Notes under the pieces: model-generated
What the model saw: only the letters and a program-made list of their open reading frames with translations
What the model was told of the DNA's origin: nothing
Databases searched by the model: none
Shown here: piece by piece, positions 22,486 to 32,819 of the stretch
Position numbering within the stretch: position 1 is the stretch's first letter
Layout: every line of letters starts with the position of its first letter
Made by a program: the position numbers and the translations under genes
Source: Cristatella mucedo
Lineage: Eukaryota > Bryozoa > Phylactolaemata > Cristatellidae
NCBI GenBank assembly: GCA_009760855.2
Contig: WPIO01000101.1
Location: 1,290,001-1,354,000 of the forward strand
Length of the DNA: 64,000 nucleotides
Direction of reading: 5' to 3'

Positions 22486-22660
22486 TTTTAGCCCAGTGTA
22501 ACTACGGTGCCAGCTCTTCTTCAGCTTGCTCTTCACGACCCAGGTCGTGGGTTCGAGCCCTTCAATGGGAAATCCTCAATTGCACACTGCAAGCGATGGT
22601 GGTAGCCGTTGAAGCTCTTCTGCCAACATATGGATGAGGCTATCGAATCAGCTACTCTAT
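22486..22660 (+). mobile_element. tRNA-derived SINE, subfamily II
   Basis: Starts TTTAGCCCAGTGTAACTACG, with CACGACCCAGGTCGTGGG, a box B GGGTTCGAGCCC, then the shared body GTAGCCGTTGAAGCTCTTCT and a GAGGCTATCGAATCAGCT end. Confidence 0.75.
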
Positions 22661-23739
22661 TTGCTGTTTTTTGTTTATTGATTACATAGGGTAAATCAAC
22701 TGCCAGCCAAGTAATGTTAAACGACAGTCACATTAAAGTAATTGATGCTCATACCGATTCGGCATTTTGCAGCCAGTGGAAGCTGCACTGAAGCGTGCTT
22801 GTCATTTTGTCCGAACTCAACACACAGCGATTCCATCCAGCACAGCTGCACTGGCGACGCCGTGAGCATTTGTCCATGGCCATGATGGCAGGTTAAAGGT
22901 CGAAAGGCCTGCCAGCACCGATCCATGCAGTGCAGCCTCTGGAGTACCCTGGAGCTGTGGAGCAAGAAGCAGCATCGTCAACCTGCAACTGCAGCCGCAG
23001 CGCCAATGGAGAGTTGGTAGCGATTTCGCAGAAGAGGATGCTTGCTGGGGGAGGGCATGCCTCCCGAGTGCTGGCAAAGTAAATAAAATCACAGCATCAG
23101 CTTTTCCAGAAACAAGAGAAGGCGAAAACCTGACTTCGTCGCCAGAATTCGCCGGCAAAGGTGCATCGGTTTCGTCGGGCACACTGGCACGACGCTGGTC
23201 GGTTGAAGCTCCAGATGCCGTGGCTTGGTTAGCACATATGGCTATAAGCTCGTGCTGGCAGGTAGAGCAAACCAGCCACAGGCAGGCCGAGGTAATTTAA
23301 CTGTCGCTCAGCAGGTGAAGGCAAGGCGGCCAGTGCTTAGCGAATTCTTCAAGTTGAGCCAGCTCCACGGCTCTCGCATTTCCACAGTATTGATTAGTCA
23401 TGTATCTGCTGCTGGCTTGCAGTTAGCGCAGCAGATAGGCCAATGCAGGGGGGTTAGAGGGGGTCAAGGTTCAGTCACAGCTGCCTTGCTGAACGTGCGG
23501 ACTTGCATACAATCCGAACCGCATGCACGGCTTAGCCAGGTTGCTGGGGGCTGCGGTCAATTTCGCCCGGCGCTCAGTGTCAAGCATTCAGCCAAGTGCT
23601 CTCTCGCTTGGAATGTAGGTTCAAGATCATTTGCTAATCCCGGATGCAAGCTTGGTGGTCTCGCGAGGCTCTCATGCAGAAAATCAGCGGTGGCACATCA
23701 AAAGCACGACGGCAAGAGGAGGCAGCAGCCAAAGCTTAC
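22661..23739. other. No gene recognised; GC-rich 22800-23720
   Basis: Open frames on both strands (22817-23182 minus; 23225-23851 plus, 208 codons) give no family match. The plus-strand frame has no signal or domain pattern, and overlaps an exon-like segment on the other strand. Confidence 0.35.
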
Positions 23740-23854
23740 TTGCCAGCATGCTGCCAATCAAGTAGGCAATTCCAGCCAATATGATAGCCAGGTTTATTGT
23801 GGCAGAATGTGCTGGATCGCAATCAATCAGCCAGAGCTCGCTGCTTCGTAGATA
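23740..23854 (-). CDS. Candidate exon encoding a membrane segment, unidentified
   Basis: On the minus strand, acceptor CTTGACAG and donor GTAAGC enclose 115 bp with one open frame. It encodes LWLIDCDPAHSAT followed by INLAIILAGIAYLIGSMLA, a hydrophobic stretch long enough for a transmembrane helix. I do not recognise the family and found no neighbouring exon. It is upstream of the DCC-like exons in that gene's direction, so it is unlikely to be the DCC transmembrane segment. Confidence 0.3.
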
Positions 23855-24062
23855 CTGTCAAGCAGAGGCGATGATAAGTCTGCAACACCGTAGATCTGGT
23901 ACGTCAGAAAGGGACTGCCAAGATGTGTCAGTGCGAATTTTCAGACAAATCCGAGCAGAAAGCAAACCTGCGTAATACCATAACTGTGCACAAAAAAAAA
24001 TGCTTACACAAACCCATATACTACATGATCATGTGTGTGCTTGCTCACACACACTTTATGCC

Positions 24063-24071
24063 CTCACACAT

Positions 24072-24132
<61 letters not shown>

Positions 24133-24175
24133 CACAGAAACACTAACACACTCATGCATGCATGCATGCCTATGC
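24063..24175. repeat. (CA)n / (CGCA)n microsatellite
   Basis: (CA)n from about 24070, a (CGCA)4 core near 24101-24120, and (CA)n again, followed by CATG repeats to about 24170. Confidence 0.9.
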
Positions 24176-24509
24176 ACACGAGAATGCACAGGGCTTGCTA
24201 ATGAACATGCATGCACAGGCACACAAGACAAGCAGGCATGCACATCCAAGCATAGACAAGTACATGCATACGTGAACAAGTATTCAGCAAGCACGAAACC
24301 TCTTAGATAGTCAAGAATTGTTGGAGCACAGCTGCATTTGCATCTTAGCCAGGCCGAAGCTGTATAAGCATGAAATGCAGCTGTGAGAGGATAAAAGTCA
24401 TTGTTGCCTATGCAGCCATAGCTGGACACATTCAGCTAATAATGAAAAGCGATGAAACACCTATTTGATGCTCGGCCTCTTCACAAAATGGCATCAAGGC
24501 CCATGGTGA

Positions 24510-24676
24510 GCCGTGATGGCACACTAGGTAAGGCGGTTGCTTTTCACGACCTCGGTCCCGAGGTCATGGGTTCGATTCCTGCGGTGGGCGATCCTTTATC
24601 GCCACTGCAAGTGGTAGTGATAGCCGTAAAGGCTCTTCTGTCGCTATACAAAAAGAGGCTGCTAAACCAGCTTGGA
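24510..24676 (+). mobile_element. tRNA-derived SINE, subfamily I, best preserved copy
   Basis: Head GTGATGGCACACTAGGTAAG (box A region), CACGACCTCGGTCCCGAGGT, box B GGGTTCGATTCCTGCGG, then CCACTGCAAGTGGTAGTGAT, AGCCGTAAAGGCTCTTCTG, a CTATACAAAAAGAGGCTGC segment and AACCAGCT. I used this copy as the subfamily reference. Confidence 0.85.
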
Positions 24677-24733
24677 TGAAAGAAAGTACAAATTGGCTAT
24701 TATGCCGTGCTGGACCCCACGGATCCCCTGCTC

Positions 24734-24767
24734 GCAGCCTCATTGCTAGTGCTCGCAATGAGGCTGC
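24734..24767. other. Perfect 13-bp inverted repeat
   Basis: GCAGCCTCATTGC, eight-base loop, GCAATGAGGCTGC. Would form a stable hairpin in DNA or RNA. No terminal repeats or flanking duplication were seen to make it a transposon. Confidence 0.8.
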
Positions 24768-25228
24768 CAGACAAATTCAGGCTAGTAAGCAGTAGCGAGT
24801 CATTTTGGACTTCATCCCAAGCTCATGCACACAGTGGTGGACGAGTCACCACTATCATGGCTGCTGATGTTGCTATCCAGTGCTTCGGCCTCACAAATAT
24901 GAGCTTTATTCGCAAGGATACAATGTTGCTGCACGTCTAGCTCAGTTTTATCTCCACACTCCTCACAAGCACAAGTACACACTCTCAAGTTAGAAGACCT
25001 CATACTCCAGATTGGCTCATCTGCCATCACTTCCCAGTCGCGTATCCGTAATATGGGCAGGTTATTCCGAGACGACATGTCATAGGATGAGCATGTTTCC
25101 TCCACTGTCGAATCGGCTTACTTTTAGCAGAGGAACAATGCTAAGATTAGAGGCTGCGTAGACAAGAGTACGGCAGCGGAAATAGTCCACCCGGGTACGT
25201 ACACACATTGAGTCTGAATTAACCATAG

Positions 25229-25353
25229 TACATTTGTATATGACCCTCAGAGAGCTCAATCTCATTCCAGGCACTTTGCATATGCCATGGAGGAAGCACG
25301 CCAATATGTTTCGCGATAAAATGCAGTGTCAGCACACGTAAGCTCAAAAATAT
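25229..25353 (-). mobile_element. Decayed LINE 3' tail, minus strand
   Basis: CCCTCAGAGAGCTCAATCTC and CCAGGCACTTTGCATATGCC are a divergent reverse complement of the family tail. The rest of this element continues beyond an inserted SINE at 25516-25720. Confidence 0.6.
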
Positions 25354-25515
25354 TAGCTAATTTGACAGCCTCTATTGAAGAGTGGCAGAAGAGCCTCAAA
25401 GACTGTCGCCATCGCTTACAGCGACATAAAAGGATAGCCCACCTTAGGATTCGAACCCATGACCTTGGAACCTCGGTCATGTAGATCAACCACCTTACCT
25501 AGTGGGCCATCACAG
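25354..25515 (-). mobile_element. tRNA-derived SINE, subfamily I, inside a LINE fragment
   Basis: Minus strand: GTGATGGCCCACTAGGTAAG, a CATGACCGAGGTTCCAAGG region, GGGTTCGAATCC (box B), and AGGCTCTTCTGCC near the 3' end. It splits a minus-strand LINE remnant into tail (25229-25353) and ORF-end (25516-25720) parts, so it inserted later. Confidence 0.75.
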
Positions 25516-25720
25516 GGACAAAGCGAATGCAGTGACAAAAAGGTACGTCTTTACATTCTTTTTAAATGGATTAAAACGAGGAAAAGTCGTGATGCCAGTC
25601 AGGAGCGAGTTCCTGGCTTTGGGAGCATGCGAAATAAATGCACTGCTTCCAAAGGGTTGACGTCTGAGGTTCGAGGGTCAGCTAAACGACTTATGTCAGA
25701 AGAGAGGGTGGTGAGGTACC
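25516..25720 (-). mobile_element. LINE ORF end, minus strand
   Basis: Reverse complement shows the family words for the C-terminal LINE segment: CGCATGCTCCCAAAGCCAG, equivalent to the SYAPKAWN block, with flanking sequence of the ORF end. Strongly decayed. Confidence 0.5.
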
Positions 25721-25857
25721 AAGCCTAATTGGTGAGTAGTTATGATAAGAAGGCTAGAACTACTGAAGTTCTACTAATTCGGGACTTCCTTACCATGGCG
25801 TTAATCGTATGCAGCTATTGCATAACTCAGCAGCACACCTGATCGGTCGTCCACAAC

Positions 25858-26580
25858 GTAGCTGCTAGATCGCAACACTGTCTGAGCAACACTGGCTCCC
25901 TATCAAGCACCGACTCAAATTTAAGATCCTCTCTGTGTCCTAAAGGTCGCCGCACTCGCTTGCACTAACCTTGACCTTTCCAGCATCGTTGCTCTTCCTC
26001 CTTCTCCTCCAGTGCCTCTCTGAACGCCAGCTCCTCGGCCTGCGATAGTCTCGCGGCTCCACTCCTCAGCATCTAGTCATCTCGCCATCCTTCGAACTAA
26101 ATTGAAATCCTTTGGTGATCAAGCCTTCAGCTCTCAGGCACATAGATTCTGAAAACTTGCTTTCAGCTACGGTACAGCCACCTGCAATGACCGTGCACGC
26201 ACCGCACCGCACCGTTCAGGTCTCTGCTAAAAGCACTTTGCTGCGGGCAGCTTTTCATTCACCCCCCGGTGAGCTTAACCATTTTGTTCCGTTGTGGTTT
26301 GCGTGCTTAGCCGTGTAGGATTCAGTGCTTGCTACAGGCCAGAGATCCTTCTAATCGGCGGCCTTGAGTGTCTTCGCATTGACTTTTGCACGTTTGCCGA
26401 AGCATGGTTCCTACCTGGTTAGGCACGCAAGTCTTGGTATGATACTTGTACGCCTTTGCAAGCATGTCAATGTATGATACAGTGAATTTCACCAAACCTT
26501 GGTTATAAATTTTCTTGCAGCGATTTTTGAAGCACCCAGGTATATATTCAGTTCTCTAATGGCGTTGGACAAAGGACCTA
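25858..26580 (+). mobile_element. Decayed LINE 3' part, plus strand
   Basis: CTGAGCAACACTGGCTCCC and TATCAAGCACCGACTCAAAT encode the LSEQHWLPIKHRLKFKILS block, the LINE equivalent of LHWLPVKQRIDFKVLS. AAATCCTTTGGTGATCAAGC near 26106 is the SFGD block. A diverged tail (GAAGCACCCAGGTATATATT) ends near 26580. Confidence 0.6.
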
Positions 26581-27409
26581 TTATAGTGGTAATACCAATA
26601 ATAGTAAGACTAAAAATCATTTTTAGCGATACCTCTGTGACAGTGATAGCCTCAGCCACCTCAGCAAACTGACGGTGAATTGCAACTCGACGGTCACACA
26701 GTAGGGCAAAACTTGAAAACGAGGGCATGAAAAACTCGAAAACGAGAGTATAAACGTGATTGGATAATTGAAAGTGGGTCGCATACCAGCCAGCGTTGCA
26801 GCGGAGTTGCTTCATTCAGGACATACTGCAACACACGGCTGCCCAGTCGTCAGGTCCTTCTTAATAACGGTAGGCACCAGAGCGGAATCGACGGAGTCGT
26901 CCCAGAACAAAAGGGCTCAGAAGTTTCAGCTCGCGAGCGGCTGAGGCCATGCGCCTGCGCCGAACCTACCGTTTAGCAAGCGCACGTGCTGCCGTAGCGT
27001 CAGCGGAGATAACTGACTGGTGAGACGCAATTATCGAACTTTGGTGGCTGCGAACAAGGAGTCGGAGGGGCAGCATCTAGTAGGAGCAGCGAAATGTGCA
27101 TTGGCTACCTAGCTTTTGGCGCTTCTCAGTCAAGTCTAGTAATTAATGTGAAAACAGAGTTTTTATTGGTAGTTGAAAAATAAGTGGGCAACATAATATC
27201 TACATTTTTACTGCTACTGCATTTTTCAATTTAATCGGAATACTTGAATAATTTTAAATCAATGCGTCTTTAATGCTCAACTTTGTTTCAAAGCACGGTA
27301 TCAACCGCCTTCTTAAAAGTCAGCAGCCTCTTGTGCTTTATCGTCCAGCGTTGTACATTGCGATACGTGTGCTACTAAAGTGCGTGTTCTTATAATTAAT
27401 TAGTTTATG
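26581..27409. other. No gene recognised
   Basis: No coding or repeat signal that I can assign. Confidence 0.35.
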
Positions 27410-27490
27410 CGCATTCCCTTTGCCTATTTGAAGTGCTCAGAAAAGGATTAAGGTCTCTTTCGGCCCCTTGCAATATTTCATCACTACTAT
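27410..27490 (+). mobile_element. Diverged LINE 3' tail
   Basis: ATTCCCTTTGCCTATTTGAA, GTGCTCAGAAAAGGATTAAG and GCCCCTTGCAATATTTC follow the pattern of the family tail, with many substitutions. Confidence 0.5.
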
Positions 27491-27631
27491 TGCGCAGAAT
27501 TTCTGTTAATTCTCCATGCATAAGTGGGTAGAAAAAAGCGCACCGAGAAAAAAGGGATTTTTCCATAACCACGTTTATTGTTAAAAGTAAGCTAAAGAAG
27601 ATAGTATATAAGAATTTCTCTCGTTAGCGAG

Positions 27632-27854
<223 letters not shown>

Positions 27855-27954
27855 CACCTACTGACGGCGGGTTGATAGTACAGCAGACAGGCCGTGTCTC
27901 GTTTTTCGGGTTTTGTGTGCTGAAGTTGTGCCACGTCGCTGGACTCACTTCTAT

Positions 27955-28035
27955 TCCAGCACAATTAAAGTGCCTAGACAGATTTAATTCTTTTAGGGGG
28001 CTGTAAAAAGTGTCTTGTTACAATTATTACCATTG
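27955..28035 (+). mobile_element. Diverged LINE 3' tail
   Basis: AATTAAAGTGCCTAGACAGA, TTTAATTCTTTTAGGGGGC and TGTAAAAAGTG resemble the LINE tail in order and spacing; the end is AATTATTACC. Confidence 0.5.
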
Positions 28036-28235
28036 GCAGTTGTCGCTTTTCGGCGTTCGGTATCTCATGGCAGGCAGCCTCTACTTTTTTGCATCCGCCG
28101 CTAGAGGTCACTCTCACGGTATCAACTGTTTACGGGTCGTCAAGGACGCGATGGCGCATCAGTCGTGGGAGGTTTCCCCTACTAGCCTGAACCCACGTAC
28201 GGCATGCAGCTGCGATCTCCGAACGCAGCTGCCCT

Positions 28236-28300
28236 TGGATCCTAGCCCAGGGGTAAGGCGCTCGTGGGTTCGAGTCCTGCCACCGGCGATCCCGTACTGC
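28236..28300 (+). mobile_element. Internally deleted SINE head, subfamily II
   Basis: TAGCCCAGGGGTAAGGCGCT is followed almost at once by CGTGGGTTCGAGTCCTGCC, so boxes A and B are closer than in other copies. The shared 3' body is missing. Confidence 0.5.
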
Positions 28301-28449
28301 CAATTGCCAATTGCCAAGAGCTTCCGCCGAAAGACGCCAACTCGCGGGGGGGGGGGGGGTCGCGAACACGCCACACGGGGAACGTGGAATTTACAAGTTG
28401 TGGTTTTAGTTAATTGATTACACTGCCCCTGATCGCTGTACGAGTGGGC

Positions 28450-28629
28450 TGTGACACTCGATGTGGTTAGCAGCCGGGCCGTGCGATTAGTTGTTTGTTT
28501 TGCCAATGGAGTCGGGGGACTCCGGTGGGCGAGAGGGGCGAAGAGAGTTGTGCTTCGCCCTGCTCCGTGTGTAGGAGGAATAAACTGGTGGTGTTGCTCA
28601 TCGGCTGGCGTTTTGTGCCATTCTCGACA
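28450..28629 (+). mobile_element. Possible short LTR, uncertain
   Basis: The 180-bp segment starts TGTGACACTCG and ends TCTCGACA, has an AATAAA at about 28580, and is followed by non-coding then open sequence. Size and TG...CA ends fit short Ty3-type LTRs, but I see no second LTR, no convincing primer-binding site and no target duplication. Confidence 0.2.
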
Positions 28630-29104
28630 ATAATTCGGGCTACACAAGTCACAACAATGAGCGTGCTATCCAGCTCCGCTCGGGCCTTGGGCACTCGTGG
28701 CCTTGCGTTCGTGGCCACATCGCCGGAGCACGCCTGCAACCATCCAGGTGCACAAGTCGGCGAGACCGGGAGCCTCCAACACCACGACTTACTCGGCCAA
28801 CTTCTCCTACCCAAGAGCCCCGGTGACCCCTTGTCACCATACGTGCCATAGGTGAGACCCCGGCCTAGCCGGTGACCCTTAATGCATAACAGCTGTCCTG
28901 TCCCAGCCAACCGAACCTAGCCTGGTTACATGGTTAGATGCGGCAAATTTGGCGAAATGCATAACAGAGGTTATAAATAAACAATAAAACACATTTATGG
29001 CGCCATCAGAAAACTAAAGCTCTTCTTAGAGAAAGAAGTACGGGTATTTCTACTGATTTGAACGATTTCAGCACGCTGAAGTGAATTAAGAGAATGCTAT
29101 AAGA
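28630..29104. other. No gene recognised
   Basis: Overlapping open frames at 28467-28910 (minus) and 28495-28851 (plus) are in GC-rich DNA without recognisable domains. Confidence 0.3.
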
Positions 29105-29560
29105 AGCATGCGAATTTATAGCTTCGTTTCAACTGCCAAGTCAATGGGATATCGTGCTGTCAATCGGCAGAAAGTTCCATGCTTTGGGAGCATACAAACT
29201 ATAGAATTATCTCGACAGGATTTGAGGTTAGTTAGAGAGACTACGCTTAAGGACCAGAATTGGAAAGAGAGAGTAGTCAGAGGCGAATTCCGAGGAGTAA
29301 GTAGTTCCGATATAGGTAAGCCGGAGCAGAAGAACGCATTGAGTGACAGGACCTCGACAGTCGATGTGTCCGCTGATGGGGGCAAGCACTTGCAGGTCGG
29401 CGAGAATTGGTGCTATGTGCGACAACTGCTTCGTTCATGTCACGAAAGCCTGTCTGCAGAGTTTTTCGCCAACCGCAAGCTTCTGATTGCACTGGCAGAC
29501 TTAACAGGAGCGATTAAAAGGAGTCTGGTCGAAATTTCACAAGTGCACAAATAGACGAAC
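29105..29560 (-). mobile_element. LINE C-terminal fragment, minus strand
   Basis: The minus-strand translation reads ASAIRSLRLAKNSADRL, the counterpart of AYAIRRLQLVQNSAARL in the better LINE copy at 16.7 kb, and ends near 29165 with MLPKHGTF, a frameshifted version of the YAPKAWN block. The 148-codon open frame on the plus strand (29108-29554) is its shadow. Confidence 0.6.
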
Positions 29561-29788
29561 ATGGCTGTGGCATTCTTATCTGAGCAGGCTCGAAGTTTTG
29601 CAACTTCGTGTAGCTGCAAGTTGGTAGACTCGACTGTCGAGCTGACGAGACAACAATTCGTCTACTAAAAATCACCGAGCCGAAATCAATTCCCAGTCCA
29701 GGGTCGTCTCTGTACGGGATTCCATCGCCGGTTCCACGATGAGCTAACGCCACTGACCAGCCTCGCCGGCCGTTCCGTCCGCCCTCGC

Positions 29789-29846
29789 AGCCCCTTGCAG
29801 CCCCTCCCAGGAAGAGGCCCCTTGCAGCCCCTCCCAGGAAGAGGCT
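29789..29846. repeat. 28-bp tandem pair
   Basis: CCCTTGCAGCCCCTCCCAGG plus AAGAGGC occurs twice in a row, in the GC-rich region upstream of GTPBP2. Confidence 0.85.
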
Positions 29847-30389
29847 CGTTTAGGCGCGGCACCGTCCGGTCGGCGGAGTGCGGACCGACCATCAAAACGC
29901 TCGCCCGAGATGCATGGTCGAGCGAAGCTGCTGCGAAATAATGCCTGACCGAGCAGAGACGAACAGCGCAAAAGACGAACAGCGAAAGTCACATTGACTG
30001 CGTCTAGATGGGGGCGGGTAAATGAGCGCCAGCGCTTCCATCCTTCGAAGTTGCATTGACCCACAGGCTCTAGAAACTTTACATCCGCCGCTATAGCCAT
30101 AAGTTTGAAACGGGAGGCTGTGTAGCGCTGCGCGCCTTCGCAGTCGTGCTCGAGAGCGAAAAGCCGAGTACAAGCGTCGCCTGCTGGCGCGACGTGCTAC
30201 GAGTCGGGTAGTTCCCCGGGCGGTCCGGGGGGGGGGGGGGGGGATCGCGACTTCGGCCTTGACCTAGGCGACCAGTGTTTGCAAACGTTTTCATCAGCCG
30301 CGAGACGCCGCCGCTGTAGGCGGTGGCTACGTCACCCCTTCGCTTCATTCCTATCGCTGCTTTTGAAGCTATTTTCTAGAGACCTTTAG
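29847..30389 (+). promoter_or_regulatory. GC/CpG-rich upstream region of GTPBP2 with a G17 tract
   Basis: This stretch has no recognisable gene and lies immediately before the first coding exon. It is GC- and CpG-rich and contains an uninterrupted run of 17 G (30227-30243), 147 bp before the ATG. TATA-less GC-rich promoters are usual for housekeeping genes; calling it a promoter is inference from position. An AG directly precedes the ATG, so a splice from a further upstream non-coding exon is possible. Confidence 0.35.
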
Positions 30390-32758
30390 ATGGAGTCTCC
30401 GACGGCGGTCGTCTCACTTTTGAACGCTGGCTGTGTGGCCGGCTCGCCGAGTAGGCTGTGCCCGTTACCACCCGAGGTGAGTGCCTGCTGGCTTGCGAGC
30501 GCGCTGCAGCCGCTCAATATCGTACGCATTCCGGCATCTGCAGTTGATTTTGCATGCGTTCCCGCGCTGTAGATCGAAGAGGGCAATATTGAATACAAGG
30601 TAAGGGCGTAGCTTTGACTGCGTAGTTTCTCTAAATCGCGGCTCCGCCCCGAGTTCCTTCACTGAGGCGTTCCTCCTCTGTCTCTGTCGAAGCGCATTCT
30701 GAAATTTCAGCTGAAGCTCGTCAGCCCGACTCACACTCGCTTTGAGCACCTTGTAACTCAGATGAAGTGGCGTCTGCAGGAAGGTGCCGGGGAGGCCATT
30801 TACGAAATCGGCGTGGAAGACCGGGGCGTGTTGACCGGGCTGACTGCCGCTGAAATGACCGCGTCGTTGGAAACGCTGCAGAAAATGGCCGAAAGGTACT
30901 CCAGCTGACCGTCATCGGAATTGAGAGCAGTTTCACTTGGGCGGGTGTAACTGTTTGTGCCCACGGATGTTGCATTACAGACGGGAGTCTTGTCGGCTGC
31001 TTGTATCGCACCCGAGAGAGCCGCGAGTAAGCGCTGCTAAAACCACCCTCTGTGGGTTGGATGCGTGCTTTGTTAACGCGTGTTGAAAACTCCGGAAAAC
31101 TAGCCGCTCCGGAAAACTAGCCGTTCGCACAAATCGCAGTGCCGGTAGCTTGCACCAAGCCTCGAATGCTTGCCAATACTGGTCGAACCAGCAGCTCCAA
31201 GCAGGCGGCTAAGAGGTCATAACCCCAGGCGTGAGTCGGCGTGCTTTATATATCGCTTTATGTTCGATGGTTCGAGACAGCATCTTTATATGGCTGGAAA
31301 TTAACTAGCCGAGAATCTCAATCGCCTTGTGTTTGCTACGGCAGATTATGGGGCAGACGTAATCTAGGTCCGAAAACGCCTGCCATCGGCTCAATGCACG
31401 GTCAAACATTGGCTGCTCGATTCAGTGGGCTTTCGGTGTGACTGCAAGCTCTTTTCTGCAGCATCGTCGGTTGGCCAAGTTTGAATAATACTTGAGCAAG
31501 GATGTTTGACAAAAGACCGTGCTAAGTCGTAGTGCAATTATTCGGTTGCCATTGTGTCGTTTAGGTGACCCTGTTGTCGTCGGTCACCCATGCATCGTTG
31601 CTGGCCGATCTTGCGAAAAGTGAAGGCGGTCCCTTGACGATTTGACGGTTTTCAAAATGTTAAGTGGTTTGAAAAAATTGCTCCAGGTGCTCATTCGAGT
31701 TGTCATAACGAGACATCGGTTTTTCGATGAGCGCCGATTAGGATTATAGTCACCCGAATCGCTTACGTGTAATGGCAGCAGCTGTATGCAGCGCTGCATT
31801 TCGGCAGGATAGGACGTGCTGCTGTTCCACTAGTCGGCTGCTGCCGGATCATATGCTATCTGTGATGAATGTGCAGAATAAAGGTTGGCAGATTCAACGT
31901 TTGTGTAGTGGGCAGAAGGGCTGCAGGGGCCGTCACACCCGCTTTGGGCAGGCAACAAAGAATTGTCTACTGCAGAATTTGTACTCAGGACCAAGGGTCG
32001 TAAAGTTCGGCGCCTCACCCCAAGGCCAAGACATCAGATCTGCAGCGACGCTTCATTCGCAGTGACTCTCGGTAGCTGTAGTGCCTAGCATTCCTGGGGG
32101 GGGGGGGTGTGGATACCCTGTCGGACGTCCTCAGCTGGCTTGTGCATGGTCATTCGGCATGCTGTCTGCAAGCAGTATGCATTGTCGAACAGCCGTCTCG
32201 GCAGTACTTTGGACTGGCCGGAATGGGCCTATTATCAAGATTTCCCGACTCCACTTTCGTGTTTCGAGATATTTGGTGTTCAACTTGGAACAATAGACAC
32301 TCAAGGGAGTGCTCGTGTGGCCCACCGCCCAGCCCCACTGCTCCAGATGACTAAACGAGCAGCACGCTGTATGTGCGGCTGCCGTTGGCTTTTTTCCAAG
32401 TCGTTTTTGCCTCCGTGCCAGCGTCTGCCGGGTTTGCAGGCTGGGCGCATCCGTGACCGTACTGAGCCGGGTGTCCGTGCAGCCTCTGGACTCGGAGGAG
32501 CTGGACTCCAGTCCTGCTCGCCTCGCTGCCGAGGTGCTCGTGCGTAAGGTTCCCGACGACCAGCAGGTGAGCATGGACGATCGCGTCCGACATGCGTTTG
32601 GCTACTGATTGGTACTGCTTGGTATTGCTTACTACTTCTTGCTACTCTTGGTGACTGCTACTACACACACCAGTGCTGCTTTTCTTAGGATCTGTGTGCT
32701 AGCTGAACCGTCGGCTGGCCTTATATAGCCCGAAACATCAAAGCATGTACCTCAGCTC

Positions 32759-32819
<61 letters not shown>

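Noticed and set aside
23225-23851. 208-codon plus-strand frame
   Set aside because: Long but without domain, splice context or compositional sign of coding; overlaps a better exon-like segment on the other strand.
24510-24585. tRNA gene
   Set aside because: Boxes A and B are present, but the arms do not fold as a tRNA and the unit is part of a repeated 165-bp SINE.
29108-29554. 148-codon plus-strand frame
   Set aside because: Antisense shadow of a LINE C-terminal fragment.
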